A model generated the notes under the pieces. The model saw only the letters and a program-made list of their open reading frames with translations. It did not search any database and had not been told where the DNA came from. Below are positions 53,650 to 61,985 of a stretch of 64,000 nucleotides of DNA, in pieces. The first letter of the stretch is position 1. Each line of letters starts with the position of its first letter. Made by a program: the position numbers and the translations under genes. The stretch is from an uncultured Desulfobulbaceae bacterium (GTDB taxonomy: Bacteria; Desulfobacterota; Desulfobulbia; Desulfobulbales; Desulfobulbaceae): assembly GCA_947259225.1 (NCBI GenBank), contig CAMYLK010000013.1, positions 22,858 through 86,857 on the forward strand, read 5' to 3'.

Positions 53650-53934
53650 CTACTTATTCAACCGTTCACGAAGCTGTTTGCTTGGACGAAATGAAACCAT
53701 CTTCCGTTTGGATATTGTCATGGGTTCGCCGGTCCTTGGATTACGACCTCTGCGTGGTGACTTGTCCCGTACAGTCAGGGTACCAAACTGTACAAGCTTA
53801 ATGGATTCACCGCCAACTAAGGTTTCCTTTAATACAGAAAATACCGTATCAACTATTTCAGAGCTGTTGCGCTGGGAAACACCTAATTGCTCGTTTACAG
53901 CTACAGCCAATTCTTTACGTGTTACATTATTCAT
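53650..53934 (-). CDS. ihfA: Integration host factor alpha subunit
   Basis: This 94-residue HU/IHF-family protein bends DNA. It has the [22 protein letters not shown] block with the proline that intercalates at the kink, and the N-terminal [23 protein letters not shown] helices. Its position after pheT is the conserved ihfA location. The ATG at 53934 has AGGAGTAAAGAG that overlaps the pheT stop, so it is likely coupled to pheT; an upstream in-frame start overlapping pheT is rejected. Confidence 0.92.
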   Translation of the reverse strand: MNNVTRKELAVAVNEQLGVSQRNSSEIVDTVFSVLKETLVGGESIKLVQFGTLTVRDKSPRRGRNPRTGEPMTISKRKMVSFRPSKQLRERLNK

Positions 53935-53938
53935 CTCT

Positions 53939-56389
53939 TTACTCCTGACTTTCACGATAACGACCACCAAAACGTGACATTAGCGAATTTACAATTTTAT
54001 TGTGAAAGATGTCAACCGTTTCGTCATCAAGCGTTTTTTCTCTGGAACGATAGGTCACAGAAAGTGCCACACTTTTCATCCCTTCCTGAATCGGTTTTCC
54101 ACGATAAACATCAAACAGTTCCGTGCTCTCTACATTTTCAACATTCAAGTCCTGCACTGTCTGCAGCAGATCACCCGCAGCAACACCTTCAGGTACAACC
54201 AGGGCAATATCCCTTTTAACGGATGGGTAGCGAGGCAATGGGTTGAATACCTTTTTCGCCCTCGGCAATTCATTAACGGCTGACAAATCCATTTCGAGAA
54301 AATATACGTCCTGTTTTATATTGAAGTTTTTTGCAGTTGTATCTGTAATCTTACCCAGCATGCCCAGCAAAATATCTCCATCCATCACCTGTAGTGAAAA
54401 ACTCTCCTGGCAGTATGGTTGAGCGGAATCAATTGCTGGGTTAAATGTAATGTCACCGGAATTTCCCTGAATATTAAGTTTGGCGAACATTGCCTGCACG
54501 AGCCCCTTGAGATCGAACACATCTGCATTATTATCTGAAAAATACAGGGGCAATGCACCGGGGTTCCGCCTACCGCTCATTACAGCACAGAGCTGAATTC
54601 TTTCTTCAGGCTGTACATTACTTTCGTGCTGTATAAAAATCTTGCCTATCTCAAAAAGGCTGATGTCAGGTGTCTGGTGATTAATGTTATGTCTGATGTT
54701 CTCCAGGAGACCCGGAAGAATCATAGTCCGCATAACTGACTGGTCCTCAGTCAACGGATTTAATAACCTTGTAACCTTGCGCCTGGTATCATTTTCAGGC
54801 AGACTAAGGAGGTCCGCGTGTTTTTCAGATACAAAGCTGTAGTTAATCGCCTCGGTAAAGCCTTTACAGGAGAGTAATGTTGAAATATCCTGGCGCAATG
54901 AGCGAAGGCTGTCACGCTGAGGATAATCCATGTTTATATGAGGCAGGGTTGTCGGTATATCGTTGTAGCCAACAAGCCGTGAAATTTCCTCTACCAGATC
55001 AACTTCCCTTTCAATATCAACCCGAAAACTTGGCACCGTAACATGCAGAATTCCATCCTGACCATGCTCAACTGTAAATTCAATGCTCTTGAGATATTGT
55101 GCAATCTTGTCATCTGATAATTCCATGCCAAGAAGATCACAAACTTTCCTGACCCGCAACTCGAGCACCAGGGAAACGCGGCGGCCGGGATATTCATCAA
55201 CACCATTGCTTTCTAGCTGGGCTCCTGCCAGTTCAACCATAAGGCTTACTGCACGCTCCATGGCGACGTCTACTCCGTCAGGATCAACACCTCTTTCAAA
55301 ACGATAGGATGCTTCGGAGGGTATATTTAGGATCCGTGCTGTTTTCCGTATATTCACAGGATTAAACGAGGCGGACTCAAGCAGTATTTCGGTAGTGTCA
55401 TCCGACACTTCGGATTCTAGGCCGCCCATAATTCCTGCAACGGCTACAGGATGCTCACCATCACATATCATGAGCATGTCAGGTTCAAGTGTTCGTTCTT
55501 TGCCGTCGAGAGTGATGAATTTCTCTTCACCGGCTGAAGGACAACGAACAATTATTTTTCCACCGGCAAGTTTTCTGAAATCAAAAGCGTGCAGAGGCTG
55601 ACCGGTTTCAAGCATAACAAAGTTGGTAATATCAACAATATTATTAATCGGCCTCATTCCTACTGCCAGGAGTCTCTGCTGCATCCAGGCAGGAGACGAA
55701 CCGATTTTGACTCCGGTTAATTTGCGGGCTGCATATCGCGGACAAAGTTCAGGTTCGTTTATTTCAACGCTGTAATCACAATCTTTTCCATCCAGGACTG
55801 GAAGATTTTCCCTTTTTACGGGTTTTACCAGCTTATTTCTTGTAAAAGCTGAGACCTCACGGGCGACACCGATAACACTGGTACAATCCGGCCTGTTAGG
55901 TGTCAGGTCAATCTCGATCATAACATCGTCAAGTCCCAGGGCATCGATTATTTCTACCCCTGTTGCAACATCCTCTTTTATTTCAAGAATACCGCTGTGA
56001 TCTTCGCTCAGACCCAATTCATCCTCTGCACAGAGCATACCGTGCGATTCCTGTCCACGCACCTTGGCTTTTTTAATTTTCATGCCGTTAGGGAGTGTTA
56101 CTCCCGGCCTGGCGATTGCAGTGATAAGACCTTCCCTGGCGTTGGGAGCACCGCAGACAACCTGAACAGTCTCATGGCCCACCTCAACTTCACACAAGGT
56201 CAGTCTATCCGCATCAGGGTGTTTTCTTACATTGATAATTTTAGAAGTTACTATCCCATCCAGCCCTTTGGACATCTCTTTAACTGCATCAACCTCAAGC
56301 CCCAGCATTGTCAGCTTATCGGCAAGCTGCTCAGGTGTCAGCCCGTCATAGGATACATATTCTTTGAGCCATTTAAGGGTAAATTTCAT
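53939..56389 (-). CDS. pheT: Phenylalanyl-tRNA synthetase beta subunit
   Basis: PheT pairs with PheS in the alpha2-beta2 enzyme that charges tRNA-Phe. The 816-residue protein has the N-terminal EMAP II-like tRNA-binding fold (about 39-150; VRKHPDADRLTLCEVEVG), the B3/B4 editing region, B5, the catalytic-like domain and a C-terminal anticodon-binding domain (about 720-816; PLPRYPSVKRDIALVVPE). It lies 122 bases after pheS, an unusually wide gap for this pair, with no clear structure in it. Confidence 0.96.
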   Translation of the reverse strand: MKFTLKWLKEYVSYDGLTPEQLADKLTMLGLEVDAVKEMSKGLDGIVTSKIINVRKHPDADRLTLCEVEVGHETVQVVCGAPNAREGLITAIARPGVTLPNGMKIKKAKVRGQESHGMLCAEDELGLSEDHSGILEIKEDVATGVEIIDALGLDDVMIEIDLTPNRPDCTSVIGVAREVSAFTRNKLVKPVKRENLPVLDGKDCDYSVEINEPELCPRYAARKLTGVKIGSSPAWMQQRLLAVGMRPINNIVDITNFVMLETGQPLHAFDFRKLAGGKIIVRCPSAGEEKFITLDGKERTLEPDMLMICDGEHPVAVAGIMGGLESEVSDDTTEILLESASFNPVNIRKTARILNIPSEASYRFERGVDPDGVDVAMERAVSLMVELAGAQLESNGVDEYPGRRVSLVLELRVRKVCDLLGMELSDDKIAQYLKSIEFTVEHGQDGILHVTVPSFRVDIEREVDLVEEISRLVGYNDIPTTLPHINMDYPQRDSLRSLRQDISTLLSCKGFTEAINYSFVSEKHADLLSLPENDTRRKVTRLLNPLTEDQSVMRTMILPGLLENIRHNINHQTPDISLFEIGKIFIQHESNVQPEERIQLCAVMSGRRNPGALPLYFSDNNADVFDLKGLVQAMFAKLNIQGNSGDITFNPAIDSAQPYCQESFSLQVMDGDILLGMLGKITDTTAKNFNIKQDVYFLEMDLSAVNELPRAKKVFNPLPRYPSVKRDIALVVPEGVAAGDLLQTVQDLNVENVESTELFDVYRGKPIQEGMKSVALSVTYRSREKTLDDETVDIFHNKIVNSLMSRFGGRYRESQE

Positions 56390-56511
56390 GAAAGGTTATC
56401 CTGGTACAATAAATAACTAAAATTTATAAAGGTATACTGGTATCCGGCAAGTAAGATCAATTGTACTAATTTATACCGTTGCAACGAATTTCAGACAGTC
56501 TCAAAATTTCA

Positions 56512-57519
56512 TTAAAACTGCTCGAGAAATCTCAGATCATTCTCATAAAAAAGGCGAATATCGTCAATTCCGTATTTGAGCATGGCGATTCGCTCAACTC
56601 CAAGTCCAAAGGCAAACCCGCTGTAGGTGTCAGGGTCATAGCCGACCATTTTCATCACTTCAGGATCAATGAGACCGGCTCCCAAAATTTCAAGCCAGCC
56701 CGTGCGTTTGCATACCCGGCAGCCTGATCCGCCACATATGACACAGGCTATATCTACCTCTGCGCTTGGCTCGGTAAAAGGAAAAAAACTGGGCCTGAAC
56801 CGGAGCGCAATGTCATCTTTAAACATTCGCTGGGTAAAACTGGTAAGGACACCCTTCAGATCTGCAAATGAAACCTTATGGTCTACCAGGAAGCCTTCAA
56901 CCTGATGAAACATCGGTGTGTGTGTAATGTCCGAGTCGCAACGGTATACTTTTCCGGGGGCGATATAACGCAACGGCGGATCAAGATTTTCCATAATCCG
57001 TGCCTGCATAGGGGAGGTGTGCGTTCGCAGAAGGATAGAATCAGACACATAAAATGTATCATGCATATCCCTTGCAGGGTGATGCTCCGGGATATTAAGC
57101 GCTGCAAAGTTGTAGTAGTCAAGCTCAACATCGGGACCCTCGGCAACTGCAAAACCCATACCCTCAAAAATTCCGCATATTTCCTCCATTACCTGGGTAA
57201 CGGGATGAAGTTTACCTGTGGGTAGAATTCTTCCAGGAAGGCTTAAGTCCTCCTGCTGCAGCTGAATGGCTGAACCTGCCGTGAGTTCCGCAGTCTTAAT
57301 GTCAAAAAGTTCTTCAACGTGTCTTTTTATCTCATTGGCACGTTGACCCAAGCGGGGCCGATCCTCTTTAGGGACCTGCCCCAACTGTCGCATGACAGTT
57401 GAAAGCATTCCTTTCCTGCCAAGATATTTGACACGGTAAGGCTCAAGTTCTGCCTCGTCGGCAACCTGGTTCAGTTCAGTTTCAGCTTCCTGTCCCAGCC
57501 TCTTGAGTTCTTCTTCCAT
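56512..57519 (-). CDS. pheS: Phenylalanyl-tRNA synthetase alpha subunit
   Basis: PheS carries the aminoacylation site of the enzyme. The 335-residue protein has the N-terminal coiled coil and the class II catalytic core with [58 protein letters not shown] and [18 protein letters not shown]. It follows rplT closely. Confidence 0.97.
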   Translation of the reverse strand: MEEELKRLGQEAETELNQVADEAELEPYRVKYLGRKGMLSTVMRQLGQVPKEDRPRLGQRANEIKRHVEELFDIKTAELTAGSAIQLQQEDLSLPGRILPTGKLHPVTQVMEEICGIFEGMGFAVAEGPDVELDYYNFAALNIPEHHPARDMHDTFYVSDSILLRTHTSPMQARIMENLDPPLRYIAPGKVYRCDSDITHTPMFHQVEGFLVDHKVSFADLKGVLTSFTQRMFKDDIALRFRPSFFPFTEPSAEVDIACVICGGSGCRVCKRTGWLEILGAGLIDPEVMKMVGYDPDTYSGFAFGLGVERIAMLKYGIDDIRLFYENDLRFLEQF

Positions 57520-57527
57520 TTAGGTGC

Positions 57528-57884
57528 TCAGGAGGTAGCTGACCCGGCAGTTTTTACCACCTCGCCGAAAGCGTTAGGATCTACTATAGCCAGGTTTGAG
57601 AGAACTTTACGGTCAAGCTCAATGTCTGCATTTTTCAAGCCATTTATCAGGCGACTGTAACTTGTTCCGTTCAACTTGGCAGCTGCAGAAATTCTGGTAA
57701 TCCACAGACGGCGGAAATTGCGTTTATTGGTACGGCGATCACGATAGGCAAAACAGAGGGCACGATCAACTGCTTCGGTAGCTGTCCTGTACAAACGATG
57801 CTTTCCGCCACGGTAGCCCTTGGCCATTTTCAATACTTTGTTTCTTCTTCTGCGTGCTTTGAAACCGCGTGTTACACGAGGCAT
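57528..57884 (-). CDS. rplT: 50S ribosomal protein L20
   Basis: The 118-residue basic protein matches L20 from its start ([23 protein letters not shown]) to its end. L20 initiates 50S assembly and in many bacteria represses its own operon by binding the rpmI-rplT mRNA; whether this happens here is not shown by the sequence. Confidence 0.97.
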   Translation of the reverse strand: MPRVTRGFKARRRRNKVLKMAKGYRGGKHRLYRTATEAVDRALCFAYRDRRTNKRNFRRLWITRISAAAKLNGTSYSRLINGLKNADIELDRKVLSNLAIVDPNAFGEVVKTAGSATS

Positions 57885-57950
57885 TTTTCTACTCCAATTA
57901 AAATACTTTATTAAAATTATGCATTTTCCAACAATAAATAAGAAAACTGC

Positions 57951-58148
57951 TTATAAATACGGCAGCATTCTCTTGACAGCTTTACGGTCAGCTTCAGCAA
58001 CCAGACCTGATTTACGCAGGCCTCTTTTTCGTTTCGTTGACTTCTTGGTCAGAATATGGCTGCTGTAAGCCTTATTCCGCTTAATCTTTCCGGAGCCTGT
58101 CGCTTTAAAGCGCTTGGCAGCTCCCCTGTTGGTTTTTACTTTTGGCAT
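57951..58148 (-). CDS. rpmI: 50S ribosomal protein L35
   Basis: The 65-residue basic protein matches L35 ([20 protein letters not shown]). I chose the ATG at 58148 behind AGAAGGAGGCTTATC; a longer reading frame upstream runs through this ribosome binding site and has no family match. Confidence 0.97.
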   Translation of the reverse strand: MPKVKTNRGAAKRFKATGSGKIKRNKAYSSHILTKKSTKRKRGLRKSGLVAEADRKAVKRMLPYL

Positions 58149-58220
58149 GATAAGCCTCCTTCTCGGTACAGGCAGTCTTTCTGCCTGGAACATATTACTT
58201 GATATATATAAAAACGGTTG

Positions 58221-58763
58221 TTACGGCTTCGGACCGACAAACATAACGAGCTGTCGGCCTTCCATGTTCGGTTCCTGTAGAATCACACAATCATCTCTCA
58301 ATTCATCAGCAATCTTGTTGAGAGCATTGAGACCTATGGTTTGGGCATAGACAATTTCCCTGCCCCTGAACCTCATCGTTACTTTGACCTTGTTTTTCTG
58401 ACTTAAAAACTTTTTTATTTTCTTTATCTTGAAGTTGAGATCATGCTCCTCAGTCTTGGGACGGAACTTGATTTCTTTCGTCTCGATAACCGTTTGTTTT
58501 TTCTTTGCTTCTTTTTGCTTCTTACTCAATTCATACCGGTACTTGTCATAGTCCATAACCCGACAGACCGGTGGGTCGGCTGTTGTTGCGACCTCAACCA
58601 GGTCCATGTCCTGGTCATATGCTTTATTCAATGCTTCTTCTGTTGATAAAATGCCCAGCTGTTCTCCATCAAGATCTATCAGTCGAACTTCGGGTGCTGT
58701 AATTTCTTCGTTAACCCTGGCTTTAGCTTCCTGCTTAGGCGGTGCCTTCCTCCCTCGTTTGAT
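58221..58763 (-). CDS. infC: Translation initiation factor IF-3, probable AUC start codon
   Basis: IF-3 keeps ribosomal subunits apart and checks the start codon. The frame has no ATG, GTG or TTG at the right place: family similarity (RVNEEITAPEVRLIDLDGEQLG) extends well upstream of the first TTG at 58631. The best start is the ATC at 58763, with AGGAGG seven bases before it, giving 180 residues beginning with KRGRKAPPKQ. Rare AUU or AUC starts are a known hallmark of infC and let IF-3 repress its own translation. It follows thrS by 40 bases. Confidence 0.92.
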   Translation of the reverse strand: MKRGRKAPPKQEAKARVNEEITAPEVRLIDLDGEQLGILSTEEALNKAYDQDMDLVEVATTADPPVCRVMDYDKYRYELSKKQKEAKKKQTVIETKEIKFRPKTEEHDLNFKIKKIKKFLSQKNKVKVTMRFRGREIVYAQTIGLNALNKIADELRDDCVILQEPNMEGRQLVMFVGPKP

Positions 58764-58803
58764 ATCCGTTCCTCCTCTCTTGTATTATTCATTACAGGCT
58801 GCG

Positions 58804-60738
58804 TCAGCTGCTGGCGCCTGTATCCTCTTTACATTCCCTGGTTACCATTTCCGCAAATTCCTGCGGCAACATAGGCGGCAGGTTCTCACCGTTTCTTTTT
58901 CGCACGGTTACAGTACCGGTTTCCTTTTCACGTTCGCCCACTATGAGCATATAGGGAACCTTCATCAATTGTGCTTCACGAATCTTGTAGTTAAGCTTTT
59001 CATTGCGGAGATCTTTCGCCACCCTGATTCCCAGTTTACGTAAACGATCATACACCACTTCACTATACTGATACTGGTCATCAGTAATATTTAATATCCG
59101 TGCCTGTTCAGGAGCCATCCACAGCGGGAAGGCGCCTGCATAATTTTCGATGAGCACACCAACGAAGCGTTCCAGGGAGCCCATTAATGCGCGATGTATC
59201 ATAATCGGCTGATGTTCCTGGCCATCGTCACCTGTATAGCTCATCTCAAAGCGTTCCGGCAAGTTAAAATCGACCTGGATCGTAGAACACTGCCAGGAAC
59301 GACCAATCTGATCTTTGATCTTGATGTCTATTTTCGGCCCGTAAAAGACTCCCTCTCCCGGATCAACCTCGAAATCCAGTCCCTTTTTAACCAGGGCCTG
59401 TTTTAATGCATCAGTGGAAAGATTCCAATGGGCATCACTCCCGACATACTTTTCCGGTCGGGTGGAGAGGTATATGTCATACTGGTCAAAACCAAAGGTT
59501 TTGAGTATGTGCAGGTTCAGATCAATGATTTTGAAAATTTCATCTTCCAGCTGGTCCGGACGGCAGAAAATATGGGCATCGTCCTGGGTGAAGCCACGCA
59601 CCCTCAGAAGTCCATGCAAAGCTCCTGTCCTTTCGTAACGATATACTGTTCCAAGCTCGCACCAGCGAATAGGGAACTCCCGGTAACTGTGCTTACTGCT
59701 TTTGTAAACACCTATATGAAACGGACAATTCATCGGCTTGAGCTGATATTTCACTTCATCTATTTCCATGGGAGAATACATATTCTCCCCATAAAAGTCG
59801 AGATGGCCGCTGGTTTTCCAAAGATCCTGACGGGCGATATGCGGGGTATAAAGCAGTTCGTACCCATGCCGGTAATGCTCGTCCTTCCAGTAATCCTCAA
59901 TCAATTTGCGCAGCAACGCTCCCCGGGGCTGCCAGAGAATAAGTCCAGGACCTATCTGGTCCTGAATGGTGAAAAGGGATAATTCTTTTCCCAGCCGGCG
60001 GTGGTCCCTTTTCTTGGCCTCCTCAAGCTGAGCAAGATGTTTTTTCAGCTCCTTCTTGTCGAAAAAAGCTGTCCCGTAAAGCCTCTGCAGCATGGGTTTG
60101 TTTTCATCACCCCGCCAGTAGGAGCCTGCAACGCGCAGCATTTTAAAGGCCTTGAGCCATGAACTGTCAGGAAGATGTGGCCCGCGACAGAGGTCAACAA
60201 AATCACCTTGCTGATAGAGGCTTACAGTATCCTCCTCCATCTCATTCAGGAGTTCGACCTTGTAATTCTCACCCTGCTCGCTGAAAAATTCAATGGCCTC
60301 AGTTACTTTCATAACTCTTCGCTCAAAAGGAAGACGGCTGGCAGCTATTTCTTCCATTTTCTTTTCAATCTTCTCAAAATCATCCGGCGTAAACGGTTCT
60401 TCACGATCAAAATCATAATAGAAACCGTTTTCAATGGCAGGACCGATTGCAACCTTCACATCTTTGCCGAAAAGCTCTCGTACAGCAAGTGCCATAACGT
60501 GAGCAGCACTGTGGCGAAGGATATCAAGACCTTCTTCAGACTTGATCATCACAGGCTCAAGAACGGTATCACTGTCAAGGTGAACAGACAAGTCTGCCAG
60601 CTCACCGTTAGTCTTTACCGCAACGGTCTGTTTTCTGACTTTATTGGAAACAAGTTCCTTCAGAGCATTTGATGCTGTAACACCCTGCTCAAAGGATCCG
60701 TTTTCACCGTCATGTATTTTTACTGATATCTGGCCCAT
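58804..60738 (-). CDS. thrS: Threonyl-tRNA synthetase
   Basis: ThrS charges tRNA-Thr and edits mischarged serine. The 644-residue protein has an N-terminal TGS domain, the editing domain with HSAAHVMALAVRELF, the class II core with the zinc-site residues in MNCPFHI and the GFTQDDAHIFC block, and a C-terminal anticodon-binding domain. The start has no clear ribosome binding site and lies ten bases after a terminator-like hairpin, which points to leader control. It heads thrS-infC-rpmI-rplT-pheS-pheT-ihfA. Confidence 0.96.
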   Translation of the reverse strand: MGQISVKIHDGENGSFEQGVTASNALKELVSNKVRKQTVAVKTNGELADLSVHLDSDTVLEPVMIKSEEGLDILRHSAAHVMALAVRELFGKDVKVAIGPAIENGFYYDFDREEPFTPDDFEKIEKKMEEIAASRLPFERRVMKVTEAIEFFSEQGENYKVELLNEMEEDTVSLYQQGDFVDLCRGPHLPDSSWLKAFKMLRVAGSYWRGDENKPMLQRLYGTAFFDKKELKKHLAQLEEAKKRDHRRLGKELSLFTIQDQIGPGLILWQPRGALLRKLIEDYWKDEHYRHGYELLYTPHIARQDLWKTSGHLDFYGENMYSPMEIDEVKYQLKPMNCPFHIGVYKSSKHSYREFPIRWCELGTVYRYERTGALHGLLRVRGFTQDDAHIFCRPDQLEDEIFKIIDLNLHILKTFGFDQYDIYLSTRPEKYVGSDAHWNLSTDALKQALVKKGLDFEVDPGEGVFYGPKIDIKIKDQIGRSWQCSTIQVDFNLPERFEMSYTGDDGQEHQPIMIHRALMGSLERFVGVLIENYAGAFPLWMAPEQARILNITDDQYQYSEVVYDRLRKLGIRVAKDLRNEKLNYKIREAQLMKVPYMLIVGEREKETGTVTVRKRNGENLPPMLPQEFAEMVTRECKEDTGASS

Positions 60739-60747
60739 AGATGCATT

Positions 60748-60804
60748 AAAAAATAAAGGCTAAAAAGCCGGCGGCTGGTTGCTGCACAGCATGTCTTTTA
60801 GCCC
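60748..60804 (-). terminator. Attenuator-like hairpin just before thrS
   Basis: On the minus strand GGCTAAAAG pairs with CTTTTTAGCC (one bulged T) over an inner loop that can form smaller stems (GCTG-TG-CAGC), followed by TTTATTTTTT. The T tract ends nine bases before the thrS ATG, and tRNA-Val lies ten bases upstream of the hairpin. If it terminates, all of thrS and the genes beyond depend on read-through, so it is either an attenuator or a translational operator. Confidence 0.6.
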
Positions 60805-60814
60805 TTGTAATATA

Positions 60815-60889
60815 TGGTAGGCGCGGGCGGGATTGAACCGCCGACTTCTTCCGCGTCAGGGAAGCGCTCTCCCACTGAGCTACGCGCCT
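60815..60889 (-). tRNA. tRNA-Val (GAC)
   Basis: The 75-base sequence folds as a cloverleaf with acceptor AGGCGCG/CGCGCCT, anticodon stem CTTCC/GGAAG around CTGACGC (anticodon GAC) and a T arm with GGTTCAATCC. CCA is encoded. The GAC anticodon reads valine codons GUC and GUU. It sits directly before the thrS leader and may be on the same transcript. Confidence 0.97.
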
Positions 60890-60949
60890 TTATATACCCA
60901 AAAATTCCAAAAAAAATAAAGTTATCCTGGAGTTGCAACAAACTTTAAT

Positions 60950-60978
60950 GAATTACCAACAAACATAATTCATGTCAA
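60950..60978 (-). promoter_or_regulatory. Sigma70-like promoter for tRNA-Val and perhaps thrS
   Basis: On the minus strand TTGACA (60978-60973) and TAATTC (60955-60950) are separated by 17 bases. The predicted start near 60943 is about 55 bases before the tRNA 5' end. No other promoter is evident between here and thrS. Confidence 0.6.
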
Positions 60979-61028
60979 GAAAATAAGGGCAAAAAACATG
61001 CGTTTAAGGGCAGTATACCTTCTTTTGA

Positions 61029-61634
61029 CTATTCTTTAATTTGTTGCCGGCTTTCAATGGCACGGGCCAGGGTATGCACATCAGCGTATTTTATGTCCAT
61101 TCCCATGGGAATACCACAGGCGAGGCGGGAAACTTTTACAGAGAACCTGTTCAACTGGTCCATGAGAAAGGAAGCAGTGGCCTCTCCAGGAACAGTGGAA
61201 CTCGTTGCTATGAGAACCTCTTCTATTTTCTGTACGGGTATGCGTTCAAACAGTTCCCTGATTTTCAGCTCCTTGGGACCGATTCCATCCATAGGTGACA
61301 ACACACCGTGAAGAATATGATAAACTCCCCGGAAAGCACCGGTTTTTTCTATGGACAGCAGGTCGCCCGGCTCTTCAACCACACACACAAGTTTTTCGTT
61401 TCGCCGTGTATCACCGCAAATTAAACAGGGATCTGATTCCGAGAAAGCGTAACAGCGCTTGCACAACTGGATCGAACTGTGAAGTGTGGCAAGATCTTCT
61501 ACCAGGTTTTGTGCTTCAGATGCCGGACGCCGTAAAATATATAGGGCTAGCCGGGTTGCAGTCTTACGGCCGATTCCAGGCAATCTGGTGAAATCGTTGA
61601 TGAGCCGCTCAAGGGCAGGAGGAACAACCTGCAT
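61029..61634 (-). CDS. recR: Recombination mediator protein RecR
   Basis: RecR acts with RecF and RecO to load RecA at gaps. The 201-residue protein has the helix-hairpin-helix start, a zinc finger (C58, C61, C70, C73), and a TOPRIM domain with VCVVEEPGDLLSIEKTGAFRGVYHILHGVLSPMDGIGP type features. It follows ybaB by seven bases in the conserved dnaX-ybaB-recR order. Confidence 0.97.
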   Translation of the reverse strand: MQVVPPALERLINDFTRLPGIGRKTATRLALYILRRPASEAQNLVEDLATLHSSIQLCKRCYAFSESDPCLICGDTRRNEKLVCVVEEPGDLLSIEKTGAFRGVYHILHGVLSPMDGIGPKELKIRELFERIPVQKIEEVLIATSSTVPGEATASFLMDQLNRFSVKVSRLACGIPMGMDIKYADVHTLARAIESRQQIKE

Positions 61635-61641
61635 CAGACTG

Positions 61642-61950
61642 CTAAAAGAGACCCGGTATATTCATACCGCCTGTCAATTTTCCCATCTCTGTCTGACCGA
61701 GTTGTTTTGCCTTGACCAGGGCATCATTTACGGCAGATACGACAAGATCCTGAAGCAATTGCGGATCATCCGGATTTACAACCTCTTTTTCAATGGAAAT
61801 TCCTGTCATCTCGCTTCGGCCATTGAAAGTGGCAGTAACCATACCTCCTCCAGATGAACCTGTAACAGTCTTACCGCCAAGTTCCTGCTGAATTTGCGCT
61901 AATTTCTGCTGGAAGTGCTGTGCCTGTTTCATCAAATCGCCCATGTCCAT
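61642..61950 (-). CDS. ybaB: YbaB/EbfC family nucleoid-associated protein
   Basis: This 102-residue protein binds DNA as a dimer. It begins with an amphipathic helix (GDLMKQAQHFQQKLAQIQQEL) and has the GGGMVTATFNGRSEMTGISI core of the family. Its location between dnaX and recR is conserved across bacteria. Confidence 0.95.
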   Translation of the reverse strand: MDMGDLMKQAQHFQQKLAQIQQELGGKTVTGSSGGGMVTATFNGRSEMTGISIEKEVVNPDDPQLLQDLVVSAVNDALVKAKQLGQTEMGKLTGGMNIPGLF

Positions 61951-61985
61951 AACGATATACCTTTATAATTTCGATGTACTTTATA

